Positions 11,688 to 23,942 are shown, counted from the stretch's first letter. The stretch: DNA of 64,000 nt from Pyrenopolyporus hunteri (GCA_902806595.1 CADCXC010000005.1:1-64000); one strand, 5' to 3'. Program-made: numbers and translations. The notes: generated by a model not told the origin, from the letters alone.

Positions 11688-13508
11688 ATGTTCAATACTC
11701 GTAATAATGTGCGGAATTGCTTCACTCCTTTCCGTCGCCTCTGTCGACCGTCAGGCATTTCCTCGCTTAGTCGTACGGCTGCCTACGGTAGACTCGACCC
11801 CTCGCAGTTAGAACCAGTAGGCCCGGTAGCCAAGCGACTTGCTGCTTCGGAAGTATGGGCGCCGTCTCGGACAGGACGGCGTGGGAGGGTCCCCAAGTCC
11901 GAGTACAAGGCCGACAAAACTAGGGTTAACATTGTCAGTGGAAAGCTGTGCGACCATATCTTCAATTACGTCGGTTCTACGCTGAAGCAGCATGCGGGAT
12001 GCGATATCATCGACATATACCCGGGTGCGGGGATCTGGAGTAAGAAGCTACACGAATTTCTTAAGCCTCGATCCCATATCTTGATGGAACCGGACGCGCA
12101 ATTTTACGAGCCTTTTCTCAAACCCCTTCTCGACATGCCCAACACAACCCTCGTCCCGGAGTCCGGATTTATCTGGCGAGAGCTCAACTCTATCCTGACT
12201 CCGGATTATCTACCTCATCAGACCGTCCCCGACCCGGCTCGGCTGACCCAGCGGAACGATACCCTGCTGGTGACCGCAAATCTCGTGTTTCACCCCAAAA
12301 AGCGTTTTCTGGGCTTCGAGTCCTTGGCGAGCCTCGTTCTGTACCAGTTTATCGAAGCCATCCGGGTGAGCGGTTTATTTCAGAAATATGGGCTGGTCCG
12401 CATGCTCATATGGTGTCGCCCTGATGATAAGTTTGGGTTACTCCCCAAGGTGATGCAGAAGCGCAGGAAGCTGGCCATCGATGGTGAGCTAGCCTGTGAA
12501 TGGATCCGCGAGATGTGCGGTCCTGATGCCCACCTCTTCCCGTGGTACATCCGCGACAGCCTCATTGATGAGAAGAGCAACCTGGATGTCTGGAAGAGAA
12601 TGCAGGCGTCTAAGTTTAAGATACACCCGGACAGGGTTACCGAGGGCTTGAGGGAGGCTCGGCAGGCGTCGAAGTCGGGGAGGCAAATCAAGCCGGGCAT
12701 CGACCCCCCCGTATTCAAGAGGCCCTTTTTAGACGTGTTAGACGAACTCGAGGAGGAGCACAGCGACGAGGTTTTCGTCAAGGGGTCGGACAAGTACACA
12801 AGCATGCAGCGTTACAGGTGGAGGGCTAACTGGGAAGATAAGAAACATGAACGCATGGTTGGACTATTATCTGGCTTGGATGCAATCACCGCGCTTTATA
12901 AGTCGGGCCGGGCGTCCCCCGAGGAGATCGAAGCACTTGAAAAGGAATGGATGGCCGACTTGGTAAATAACCCCAAGGGATTCATCACCGAGTTTACTAC
13001 CTACAAAGACAACCTCCACTATTTCCGTCAGAGCCCGCCGCTGCTTCACTGGGATCGTCGAGCGTACGAGCCCATGACGGTGCGGGACGAAGAGTTCTTC
13101 CCAAACATACCTTGCAGCCTCCTCGATATCCAGCCAAAGGAGGTACATCCGCTGCTCCGCCAGACAGGCCCCAACTCAAACAGGGCGGGCGATTGCTTCG
13201 ACGTGATCCTGAGTTCGATGATGAACCAAAGCACCCAACCTGTCGGTCGGAACTTGGATGCTCTTATGCCCGGAGCGGCCGACTACATCATGCCCCGTTG
13301 GAAGAGCGCCAGAGATTTGAAACATGGAGGAGTGGTCGTTAAGAATCGGTTTGCAGAGTTAACCCCGAGAATGCTAAACGCGCGGCAGTGGGAGGAGCTC
13401 CTGGAACTTTGGATGGAGTGGCCCTTCCGCCCCGAGCTCCACGAACTTGTTTCCCGCACCCACGGCGAGCTACCCACCGGTGACAGCACTTCGGCTTCCG
13501 AGGCATAA
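11688..13508 (+). CDS. mtf1: Mtf1-like mitochondrial transcription factor / rRNA adenine dimethylase fold
   Basis: Single exon, 606 aa. The fold is that of the KsgA/Dim1/Mtf1 family. In yeast, Mtf1 is the specificity factor of the mitochondrial RNA polymerase and has lost methyltransferase activity. The N-terminus (about residues 1-40) is rich in Arg and Ser with no acids, a likely mitochondrial targeting sequence. The SAM-binding-like motif I reads IYPGAGIWSKKL near residues 109-120 and is followed by LMEPD, the usual post-motif acidic loop. The segment from about 200 to 310 (TANLVFHPKKRF...FPWYIRDSL) matches the conserved core. The last 300 residues form the long fungal C-terminal extension. 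The start is the first ATG of the frame. I assign transcription factor rather than rRNA methylase because the motif lacks the classical NPGxG of Dim1; this is family inference. Confidence 0.8.
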   Translation: MFNTRNNVRNCFTPFRRLCRPSGISSLSRTAAYGRLDPSQLEPVGPVAKRLAASEVWAPSRTGRRGRVPKSEYKADKTRVNIVSGKLCDHIFNYVGSTLKQHAGCDIIDIYPGAGIWSKKLHEFLKPRSHILMEPDAQFYEPFLKPLLDMPNTTLVPESGFIWRELNSILTPDYLPHQTVPDPARLTQRNDTLLVTANLVFHPKKRFLGFESLASLVLYQFIEAIRVSGLFQKYGLVRMLIWCRPDDKFGLLPKVMQKRRKLAIDGELACEWIREMCGPDAHLFPWYIRDSLIDEKSNLDVWKRMQASKFKIHPDRVTEGLREARQASKSGRQIKPGIDPPVFKRPFLDVLDELEEEHSDEVFVKGSDKYTSMQRYRWRANWEDKKHERMVGLLSGLDAITALYKSGRASPEEIEALEKEWMADLVNNPKGFITEFTTYKDNLHYFRQSPPLLHWDRRAYEPMTVRDEEFFPNIPCSLLDIQPKEVHPLLRQTGPNSNRAGDCFDVILSSMMNQSTQPVGRNLDALMPGAADYIMPRWKSARDLKHGGVVVKNRFAELTPRMLNARQWEELLELWMEWPFRPELHELVSRTHGELPTGDSTSASEA

Positions 13509-14290
13509 GGGTAAGAAAGGCCGGATCGCGAAGCGCGCCTTTACGTTTCAAGGCAGGTCGACCAGATGACTGTACGGAGAGAAACAACGTTCATCGGAAT
13601 CCGACAGTCCGGCGGTGTCAATGAAGAACATAAGGAAGGTATGGCTAATATCTCCCGAGACCAATCTTATAACCTGTTCGGTCGGGTCTACGGTCTCAGT
13701 GACCTACTGCACTATCCCGCTGAATTTGGCAGTGCGTAATAAACGTACTATATGCGGGTTCACGGTCGATGATTGTTGGTTGAGGAGTATATAGGTCATA
13801 CTTCCGAGGTGACCCGGCCCCAGCGAAGCCTAGGTCGTTCCGAATCGAAATACGGGGTGGCAAGGTTCTGTGGTGCCGTGCAGTGTAGGGAAGGGAGGGT
13901 ATTAGTAATCAATAGCCATTCGTATTCTCGTTGGCGAGATCACGATCTTATGGTAAGAGAAAGCTGACCTTTGCAACTTGCATCTCCTGGCCCGGTCGCT
14001 TCTCTGCCGCTACGTATCACGGGCGGTTCCGTAGGAAGAGCTCCTGATAAAGCGAGAACGAGATCTGTCAGACGTCGGATAGGTACCTACCTAGGTAGGT
14101 AGATGAATTACAAAACGCATATCAATGATATCTCTTGAACGCTGGGATTAGCCACAAAAGTGTCAACATTAGGTAATAACTAATCATTCGTACAAACCCC
14201 CATTAATTGGATTTCCGTATATACCTACCTACATAAGTACATACTTAAGTAAGTACTTACCCCCCATCCATAATAGGTTTAGGGTATAGA
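13509..14290. other. Intergenic region before the retrotransposon
   Basis: No gene. A TAGGTACCTACCTAGGTAGG run lies at about 14079-14102. The boundary with the AT-rich block is sharp at about 14290. Confidence 0.7.
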
Positions 14291-14467
14291 TATTTAATCA
14301 TATAATTTAAATTTTATTATATAAAGTATAAAAACGATATTCGTTAATTATTAAAATTTAAAAAAATTAAATAATTTATAATATTTATATTTTATTTATA
14401 ATTTAATTTCGTATAAATATTAATAAATTATAAACATTATTAAAACGTAAAATTAATAATATATAAA
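14291..14467 (+). repeat. Left LTR
   Basis: Aligns base for base with 19871-20047 with no gaps. The ten or so differences are all transitions, as RIP would leave. Confidence 0.9.
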
Positions 14468-17400
14468 TAATTATTTATATCGATAAATTATTTAATATAA
14501 TAAAATATATATTTATTTAATTATTTATTTTTCAATTAATCGATATTTTTTATTTTCGTTTTTAAAAATTTAAATATCGATTTATTTTATATATATCGAA
14601 TTTAGATATAAATTTATTCGATTTTTTATATTTTTTTTAAACTTTTTTTAATTTTTTTTTTCCGTTAATATTATAATAATTAATAATAATTTTTCGCGAA
14701 AAATTTATTACTATCGACGTTAACGATAATTTTTTATAAAATATTTAAAATAAAAATAATAAAAATTATTTAAATATAATTAAAAAAACGTATAAATATT
14801 TCGACGAATTAATTATTAATATTATTAAAAAATTCGAAAAATAAAACGAAATTTTAAATTATTTCGATAATAAAATATTTAATATTTAAATTCGATTCGA
14901 TTAATTTTTCGATAAATTTAAAATATTTATAAAATATAAAAAACGGCGATTTACGTCGTTAATATAAAATTTTCGTTTAATTTTTAATTTTTTTTTTTAA
15001 CTTTTACTTTCGAAAAGATTTTTTTTTTTATCGTTAATAACGTTTTTATTTATTAAAAAAATATAAGCTACCGTTATTATTATTTACGTAACAATTTACG
15101 AACGTTATTAACGTAAAACGTTTTTTTAATGAAAAATTAAATTTATAACGAATATATTAAAAAAATTTAATTAATTTTAATTAAAAAAAATAAATTAAAA
15201 TAATTTAATTTAAAGTAATTTTTTTTTTAAAATAACAAGTTTCGATTATTACGAAAAAAAAAATAAAATAATTTTTCTTTTTTACTTTAAATTAATTTAA
15301 ATAAATTATACGATAATAAATAAACTTTTTAAAATTTAAAATTATTTAAAAATAACGTTAATATTTTATAAATTATAAATTAATTAAATGTTTATAAAAA
15401 TAACTAGTAATTTTTAATAAATTACGATATATTTACGTAATTAAAGGTTTTTTTAAGTAATATTTTTAAAAATAATATTTTAAATGTTTTTTAAATATTA
15501 TATATTATTTAATTTTATAATATTATTTATTATATTATTATTTTATTAAAATAAAAGTATAATTAATTTTATACGACGTTTAAAAAAAATATTTTATTAA
15601 TTATTTTATTAAAATTATAATTTATATTAAAACCGCGAAATTTTAATTAATATTTTACGTATTTATACGTTAAATGTTTAATTTTCTTTTTATAATTATA
15701 TCGTATTTTAAAATACGACGTAAATTATAAAAAAAATCGTTTATTATATTAAATTAATTATTATTACGATAATCGAATCGAAAATTTATAATATTTTAAT
15801 AATTACGTTTTAATTATAAAATATTTTCGTTTTTTTTTATAATGTTAACGTTTTAAAAGTAATTTTTATTAAATTTAAAAAAGTATAAATTAAACTTTTA
15901 AATATAATAAAAATTATATTTAAAATAATAATAATATCGAATTTTTAATTTAATAATTATCGTATCGCGATTATAAACGACGAAAGTTATATTATAAATA
16001 TCGTTAAAATAATTAATAATAAATATTTTAATTACGGTAAAAAAAGTTATTAAACGAAAGATTATTATTAATGTTTTTTTTAATAAAATCGACGATTTTT
16101 AAATAAATATAAAAAGTTTAAAAATAATAAAATTATCTTTAAAAAAATTTTATTTAAAAATAATTAAAAGGTTTATTTCGATAATCGCGTAAAAAATTTT
16201 TTTCGTAAATAAAAAAATAACGTTTAATTTAACGTCGAAATTATTTAAAACGATAAAAACAATAAAATCGAACGTAATTTTTTTAAAATTTTAATCGTCG
16301 AATCGAATTTCGATTTTAACGAAAAATTTAAAAAATTTTTCGACGATATAATGTAAAAGTAAAACGGCGACGTTTATTTCGTATAAGTAAACGTATTCGA
16401 ATAATTTTTATTACGTATAAAAAATAAATTAATACGAAAAAATTAAAGGGATTTTTATAATTTATTTCGAATAAAATTATTTAAAAGTAAAATTTTTATA
16501 ATATTTTTCGATTATAATTATATTATTTATTACGTATCGAAGATTTTAATTAAATTTTATCGATAATATTAAATAAATTAATTATTTAAAATAAAAAATA
16601 TAAAAAATTAAAGTTTTTCAATTAATTATAACGTTTTAATTATAATTAAATTCGAAATAATTAACGAATTAATTTTTTTAATTTATTATTTTAATAAACG
16701 TTATTTTAAATAATATTTTTTTAAGGAATTTTACTTTAAATAAAAGTATTTTTTATAAATGGAAAACGTTTTATATCGTTAACGAAAAATTAATTTTAAA
16801 TAATTTTATAAATAAATCGACGTTACGTTTTTTAATTTCGAATTAACGTACGACGGTTTATATTATTTATGAAATTATTTATTCGACGATCGAAATTTTT
16901 TTTATTAAATAATATAAATTAATATTTAAAGATTTTAAAGTATTATTTTATTTTAAATTTTACGAAAAAAAAATATTTAAACTTTTCGATATTAAATTTA
17001 AACGAAAAAATAAAATAAAAATTTAACATTAAATAAATATAAGCGATTATAATTTAATAAAATTATTATTTCGACGGTATAATTTATTATAAATTAAAAT
17101 TATAAAAGATTTTTTATTTAAATATAAAAGATTATATATAAAAAATAACATTAATTTTTAAAATTTATTATTTTTATTAACTTCGAAAAAAACCTTCGAA
17201 AAAATTATTAAATTTCGAATAATCGACGAAAATATAATTTAGCGATTTTATATCGATTATTACCGTTTAAATAATGTTATTATTAAAAATATTTATTTTT
17301 TATTTAACGTTATAAATTAAATTTAAAAAGTTACGAGTTATAAATAATATATTTTTTTAAATTTTAAAAACGGTTTTTAATATATTTTTATTTATTTTTT

Positions 17401-19870
17401 TTATCGAAAAAAAATAATATTCGTAATATTATTTAAATTATATTAATAAAAAGTAATGTTTTTCGATTTTTATAACGTTTTAACGACGTTTTAATTTATA
17501 ATAAAAAAAATTTTAAAATTATATTAAAATTTCGTTAACAAATTATTAAACGATATATACATATAAATTAATATTATAAAATACTTTTATAAACGTATTA
17601 TTATAATATTTTATCGTTTCGTTAAATATAATTTATTATTTAATTTTTAAAAAATATTATTATTTATATAAAAAAATGTATTTTTAAGTTTTTTAATTTT
17701 AAAAAATAATATAAAAATTAATTCGACGAAAATTATTACGATTAAAAATCGCTTTAAATTATTTATTATAATAAAAATACGAGTATTTATAAACGTAATA
17801 AATTATTTTAAATATTTAATAAAAAATTATTTATTAATAACGACACTTTTTTTAAAATTAATAAAAAAATTTAAAAATAAATTTATTAATTTAAATTAAA
17901 TTATCGAAAATATTTAAAAAAATATTCGAAACGTTATTATTATCATACTTTTAATTAAACCGTTTAATTAATGTTATTAATCGATTATTAAAATCGATAT
18001 TAATTAAAAATATATAAAAGTTATATTTTTATAATTTTATATATATAAATTAAATTTTATTTTTTATTTTATAGTGTATTTTTTAAAAAAAATTAATTAA
18101 TATTTAATAAAAATATATTATTTAAAAAAAAAAGTTATTAACGATTATATTAACATTTTAACATTAAAAACATTAAATTAAAAACGGTAATATAATTATA
18201 ATTATTAATTATAAATTATTTAAAATTTTAAATATAAAATTTAATTAATTTATAAAAATTTTACGTTTTTTAAACGTTATAAAATATTACGATATTCGTA
18301 TTATTTATAAAATAAATAAAGTAAATATTTTAATCGATTATTTATTTCGATTCGAAATAATTTTATTTATTAAAAAAATTAATATTAAATTTTTAATAAC
18401 GAAATTATACGAATTTATTAAAATAAATTTATAAATTATTTTCGAATATTTTAATTAAAAAACGATGTTATTTTTTTTTTAAAAGTCGAATAAATAAAAT
18501 ATTATTTTATAATATACGATAATTATTTATATAAAATTATTTAATATTAAAAAAATTTTCGAAAATTTATTTTATACCGCGAATATATTAATAAAAACGA
18601 TTATTTTAAAAGTAATTTTTAAATACGACGAATTATTTACGGTTATAAAAAAAATTTATTAAAATTTAAATTATATTATAATTAACATTATATAAAAAAA
18701 CGCGATTCGACGATATTAACATTTCGAAATAACGTTAATTATTTAATAAATTATTATAAAATATTTAATATATTAATTAATAAAAAAATTAAATTCGATT
18801 TTTTTCGATTTATAATTTATTTATTCGTTAATTTCGTTAATATAATAAATAATAAATTATATTTTTATAATCGTTACTTATATTTTAATTATTATTAAAT
18901 ACGTAATAAATTAAATAATCGTTAAAATTATATCGACGTTATTTTTCGTCGATATTATTTCGATGTTTATTAAAATTAAGGAAATTTTTAATTATTTTCG
19001 TAAATAAATATCGAATAACGTTAATGTATTTATTAATAAAAAAATTAAATAATAACATTAAAAACGTAATTTAATAGTAAAATTTATTATTTCGTTACGT
19101 TTTTAAAATAACGAAAAAATTAAAAAAATTAACGGCGATTTAAAATATATTATATTTAAAAAATATTAAATTAATTTAATCGTACGAAGTTTTTTAAAAT
19201 TATTAAAATAAATAATAAATATTTATAATTATATTTTTAAATTTAACGATTATAATAATTTTTTTTTATATTTAAAATTTAATTTCTTTAAAATTAATAA
19301 TTAAATTATATCGAATATATTCGAAAATCGATAGAAAAAAAAACAAATTTATTAAATAATTAACGACGTAATATAAAACGTTAATAATAAAAAATTATTT
19401 TAATAATTTAAAAATTTTTCGAAAATAAATTAAAATATATTTATAAAAACGAAAAAATTTTATTTAAATTTATATATTCGACGATTAAATTTTTTAAATA
19501 TAATAACGTACCGTTAAATACGAATTATATTACGACGATTTTTAAATTATTATAAATTATTACGTTAATAATATATATTATTTACGGAATTTCGAAGGTA
19601 TTTTATTATTTAATAAATATAACGATATTAATTTATTTTTAATATATATAAACGACGATTATTTCGTATAAAATATATAATATATTAATTTAACGTTATT
19701 AAAACGCGATTATTAATATATAACGAAATAAAAAAAAATATAAATATAAAATTTTAATATAATTTTTAATATATATAATTTTTAATATTATTTTAATATT
19801 ATTTTATACCTTAAATAAATTTATTTTAATAATTAAAAAATTATTATTAAACGAAAAAAAATAATATAAA

Positions 19871-20047
19871 TATTTAATTATATAATTTAAATTTTATTAT
19901 ATAAAATATAAAAATAATATTTATTAATTATTAAAATTTAAAAAAATTAAATAATTTATAACATTTATATTTTATTTATAATTTAATTTTATATAAATAT
20001 TAATAAATTATAAACGTTATTAAAACGTAAAATTAATAATATATAAA
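19871..20047 (+). repeat. Right LTR
   Basis: Partner of the left LTR, at a constant offset of 5580 bp. An A-rich purine stretch precedes it, in the place of a polypurine tract. Confidence 0.9.
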
Positions 20048-20345
20048 AATTATATATTTAATTTTTTAAACGAAGTAATAAATATAATAAATTTTTTTAA
20101 AAAAATAAAAGTTTATTAATAATTTATTTTATTTATAAATGTTAAATAATTATAACTCGAAAAAAATTCGTATATAATATTAAATTAAAAAAAAATTACT
20201 TTTATTTCTTCGAAATAAAATAAATATACGAAAATTACGTAATAAATTCTCGTAAAAATAATATATTCGTTTATAAAGATTTAAAGTATTATAAGTAACA
20301 TTAAATAAAAACATTACTTTAAAGGTAAGTAAATATATTTAAATC
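20048..20345. other. AT-rich RIP-like sequence beyond the right LTR
   Basis: The AT-rich composition continues about 300 bp past the LTR and then ends. This is either a fragment of a second element or RIP spreading into flanking DNA. On the left side there is no such overhang. Confidence 0.6.
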
Positions 20346-20707
20346 GTTTGTGGTACATATAAGTGATATATAAGTAGCGTGCTTAATACGGAGTTTAGCT
20401 TATATGGGTACGAAAGAAATAATCAGTGCGAGGCACTCCGGAGGGGGGTATTTCATCCTTCCTACCTACCTTATTCTCGCCTAAGTACACCTTTGCCACC
20501 TATGCAGGTATGTACGTGTAGGTAGTAAGGGCAAAGGGCATACACCTTCAGCTGATAGGGCCAAGGACCTGGGATCTAACTTAATTTATCTTGTCTCACG
20601 GCCCGTAATAATAGGTCTGCAAGCGCGGCAGGTACCTCTTAGGTATGTAGCCCGTATTTGCGCAACATTGGATATACGCAAGTACCGATATGTATTGTAC
20701 AATACAA
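20346..20707. other. Intergenic segment
   Basis: Normal composition returns. Nothing recognisable except short CCTA/TAGG runs. Confidence 0.6.
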
Positions 20708-20709
20708 TA

Positions 20710-21018
20710 CGGATGTGGCTTTCAAAAGTTTTGTCCATACCAGAAAAATCCACCAGCTGCCACACCATTTTGTCAGTGCGGCATCAGTTGGCGCATTTTC
20801 AAAAAGATAACAGGGCTATTATCCAAGGCTAAAATTTCAGGATGTCCACTAAATCTTAGTGGATACGCGCTGAATTATAGCGGGTATTCATTAAAATTTA
20901 GCGTATATAATATGGTGGTCGTTATCTTAAGACGGAACGGCTGGCAGACAGCTGTAGAGATAGTATGACGGCTGGCTAATATTTCTGGTATGGACAGAAC
21001 TTTTGAAAGCCACATCCG
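20710..21018. mobile_element. MITE, 309 bp, TA target duplication
   Basis: The ends are inverted repeats of about 38 bp beginning CGGATGTGGCTTTCAAAAGT, with one internal mismatch (T/C). Flanks are TA at 20708-20709 and TA at 21019-21020. The interior contains a small hairpin (CCACTAAATCTTAGTGG) and no coding potential. The TA duplication suggests mobilisation by a Tc1/mariner (Fot/Pogo-type) transposase. Unlike the neighbouring retrotransposon it shows no RIP damage. Confidence 0.88.
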
Positions 21019-21020
21019 TA

Positions 21021-21839
21021 CACGCTTCGTATATGCGCCTAGATACAGGTAGGTAGGTAGGTACACCGGAAGGAGCTAGGGGCGCATACTAAGCTCTACC
21101 CAGGAAAGCCTTCGCTCATGACCTAGTTTGGCCAAATTTCCCACCCCCAATCCGCCTTCTCTACATATGTCTCTCTTCTCATTTTTACACCATTCAACCC
21201 TACATCTTCTGAGAATCGCTCGACGACAGATTAAGTGCAATTCATGATTGAATAAGATAGAGCCAATTCACATGTAGCCCGTCAGTCGGTCAGTTCAAAC
21301 TTTACGTTATCTCCTCTCTTCCACCAACTTACCGCGCCACCCGTTCGTTAATTTGTATTGCATCGCATTGTATTACTTCCAATCCTCATTATTTCTATGT
21401 AGTTTTAATTTCATCTTCTATCTTACATTCGAGAATTCTGGCGAGTAATACCTACTTGCGCCCAGTTCTTGTAATCTCTTTCTCTCTTTCTCCCTTCTTT
21501 TTCCTTTTTTATTTATTTATTTATTTATTATTAATTTTTTTCTCTCGCCTCGTCTCGCTCTTCTATGCGCCCCTCCTTTCCTATTTCGCCATCTCTACCC
21601 AAGCAGGGTACCTAATAATACCTATGCGTCCAAACTTTGACAACATTCATCTCACAAAAAAAAAGTTACCGTTGCCAACACATTTGACTTTCGACCAGAC
21701 CATCGCGTCTCTGTTTCCGCTTGGCTTAACGCGCGCCGCCGCATTCAATCTATAGCCGTCGAAACACTTTCGTCCCATTGTTAAAGCCCCGTAGACGTCC
21801 GGGCGCCGTCTTCTGGGCGGCCGACGTCTGTCCTTTGCC
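21021..21839. promoter_or_regulatory. Upstream region of the GT90 gene
   Basis: No gene. The last 400 bp carry long pyrimidine-rich tracts (for example 21475-21560) typical of fungal promoters and 5' leaders. No specific factor site is claimed. Confidence 0.45.
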
Positions 21840-23942
21840 ATGCGCTCGCCCGCTTTCCCCCCGAGGAGGCCCTCTCACCTTTTGCGATATATTTTCCCGG
21901 CCGTCTTCCTCTTGGGGCTGTTCTACTACTTTTCCAACGAGCCACAAGACCCTCGGGTCCCTAATGCATATCTAAACCCCGTCCACGATTCTTCTTTCTC
22001 TTCGTCGTCCTCCCCCCCGCCCTCCTCGTACGATAATGGAAAATCCGGTGTGGTTAATCAACCCTCCAAGAATCCCTCTTTCAATCAGAAGCCCGTCCCC
22101 GACATCTCTGACGTCCCAGACGACGGTGACAAACCCGTTCACGATTCGAAACCCGCCCAACCTGTTCCACCTAAAGTCGCCACCGACCACCCCATTGACC
22201 GTCTCATTAAGATCGCCGACGAGGATTTCAACAACCTTCTAGCTAAAGAATCGCACACGCTGGCCGATGCTGCGCAGGCTTATCGTAATCGCCGTGGGCG
22301 GCATCCGCCCCCAGGTTTCGATAAATGGTACGAGTTTGCCAAGGAGAACGATGCGGTGATCGTTGAGGACTTCTTCGACCAGATCTATCACGACTTGAAT
22401 CCCTTCTGGGGACTGGACCCCTCCACGATCCGCGACGAGGCTATGGGCTACGAGATGGTTATAAACATACGTGACGGCAACGCGAGCGCGGAGAGCGATT
22501 GGTTTTGGACGCAGATCTGGCTGGATATGATTCAGACTATTGAGCATCTACTTCCTGACATGGACATCGCGCTGAACGCAATGGACGAGCCTCGACTTGT
22601 TGTTCCGTGGGAGGATATAAGTAATTATATGAAGAAGGAGAAGCAGAGTCGAATTCTGAGTCCGGCTAAGAATATTGTCAAGGACTTTCAAAAATTGCCC
22701 CCTCCGGTCAAAGAGGATAGGGTTCTCCATACCGTTGACAAGAACTGGGAGGACACGAGTAAGATTACCCGCCCTTTCATTTCATCCCACCGTTGCTCTG
22801 TGATCGATACTGAACCGTCGTGTATGCTAACCCTGACAGACCCCTATTGGCTGATAGCTCGCCGCGGCTGCCCCCCTGACAGTCCGGCTCGCAAGCAACC
22901 TGCCCTCACCTCGTTCGATGGGAAACCCAGTTTTTCTCCGTCATGGGCCACCCCTCACCAGTATCAGGGATACGTATCCAACTCGACGCTTTCGTCCGAG
23001 TTCTGCCATCAACCCGATCTTCAAGGCTTGGAGGGTATCTTCATCCGACCCTTGACCACGTCTGCCACCAAAGTCCTCTTCCCGATGTTCGGAGGAAGCA
23101 AACTAGCTACGAATAATGAAATCCTTCTTCCCGCGCCCATGTACTGGAATGAGGAGGAGCGTTTTACCGGAGGAGACGACCATGGACCGCCCTGGGACAG
23201 CAAGGCTGACCCCCTAATCTGGCGTGGCGTGGCCACCGGCGGCCTTAACAACGAGTCGAACTGGAGGGGGTTTCAGCGGCACCGATTTGTCTCGATGAAC
23301 AACGGCACGAAGATAGAGCGCGCCGAGGAGGACATAGAGCCCCCAGTTAACTTCGAATTGCCAAGCACCGCCTACAATCTCGCGGCGCAGAAGGAAAGGC
23401 GGCTCGGCGCGTGGGTATCGCAGTGGGCAGACGTGGGCTTCACCGACCTATTTTGCGACCCAAAAGTAGACCCCGATCAAAGAAAGGATGGACACTGCGT
23501 CTACACGGACGAACACTACGAGACAGTGCTCAGTCAAAAGTTAGCAGTCCAGTTCTACTATAAGTATCTTCCCGATATCGACGGCAACTCCTTCTCGGGA
23601 CGCTACCTAGGTTTTCTGCGCAGTACGAGTTTACCGATCAAGAGCACGCTCTGGCGCGAATGGCATGATAGCCGCTTGGTGGCCTGGAAGCATTTTGTGC
23701 CGATGGATAATCGATTCGGCGATTATTACGGCATCATGGAATATTTCCTTGGTTATGAAGACATTGTCCCCGGCCATGACGATGTAGCAAAGAAGATCGC
23801 GATGGACGGGAAAGCTTGGGCCGAAAAAGTTCTCAGGAAAGAAGACATGCAGATTTACGTCTTACGACTACTTCTCGAGTACGCGCGGATTGCTGACGAT
23901 CGAAGAGAGATTATGGGCTGGGTAGATGATTTGTTATCGTGA
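21840..23942 (+). CDS. Glycosyltransferase family 90 (CAP10-like)
   Basis: Single exon, 700 aa. GT90 enzymes transfer sugars such as xylose or glucose in the secretory pathway; the founding fungal member is Cryptococcus Cap10. This protein is a predicted type II Golgi membrane protein: a short basic tail, a transmembrane segment near residues 14-31 (HLLRYIFPAVFLLGLFYYF), and a Ser/Pro-rich stem to about 130. The lumenal domain has the family patterns RGVATGGLNNESNWRGFQRH (about 462-480) and PDIDGNSFSGRYLGFLRSTS followed by K and REWHDSRLVAWKHFVPMDN (about 575-625). Length fits the long fungal GT90 subgroup. The start at 21840 is the first ATG before the membrane anchor. The sugar donor and acceptor cannot be told. 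Confidence 0.9.
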   Translation: MRSPAFPPRRPSHLLRYIFPAVFLLGLFYYFSNEPQDPRVPNAYLNPVHDSSFSSSSSPPPSSYDNGKSGVVNQPSKNPSFNQKPVPDISDVPDDGDKPVHDSKPAQPVPPKVATDHPIDRLIKIADEDFNNLLAKESHTLADAAQAYRNRRGRHPPPGFDKWYEFAKENDAVIVEDFFDQIYHDLNPFWGLDPSTIRDEAMGYEMVINIRDGNASAESDWFWTQIWLDMIQTIEHLLPDMDIALNAMDEPRLVVPWEDISNYMKKEKQSRILSPAKNIVKDFQKLPPPVKEDRVLHTVDKNWEDTSKITRPFISSHRCSVIDTEPSCMLTLTDPYWLIARRGCPPDSPARKQPALTSFDGKPSFSPSWATPHQYQGYVSNSTLSSEFCHQPDLQGLEGIFIRPLTTSATKVLFPMFGGSKLATNNEILLPAPMYWNEEERFTGGDDHGPPWDSKADPLIWRGVATGGLNNESNWRGFQRHRFVSMNNGTKIERAEEDIEPPVNFELPSTAYNLAAQKERRLGAWVSQWADVGFTDLFCDPKVDPDQRKDGHCVYTDEHYETVLSQKLAVQFYYKYLPDIDGNSFSGRYLGFLRSTSLPIKSTLWREWHDSRLVAWKHFVPMDNRFGDYYGIMEYFLGYEDIVPGHDDVAKKIAMDGKAWAEKVLRKEDMQIYVLRLLLEYARIADDRREIMGWVDDLLS

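Larger units (their letters stand above)
14291..20047 (+). mobile_element. RIP-degraded Ty3/Gypsy LTR retrotransposon
   Basis: Flanked by 177-bp direct repeats. The interior is extremely AT-rich and stop-ridden. On the plus strand near 17243-17320 a degraded re-reading of the Gypsy reverse-transcriptase block (original pattern RFCVDYRxLN...KNRYPLP) is still legible as RFYIDYYRLNNV...KN. Near 17456-17495 the MPFGLxNAPATFQ block survives as MFFDFYNVLTTF followed by a stop. Nearly every change is explained by C to T or G to A. A YxDD-like box follows near 17545. The reverse transcriptase sits mid-element with about 2.4 kb after it, room for RNase H and integrase in the Gypsy order. It cannot code for functional proteins. 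Confidence 0.88.
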
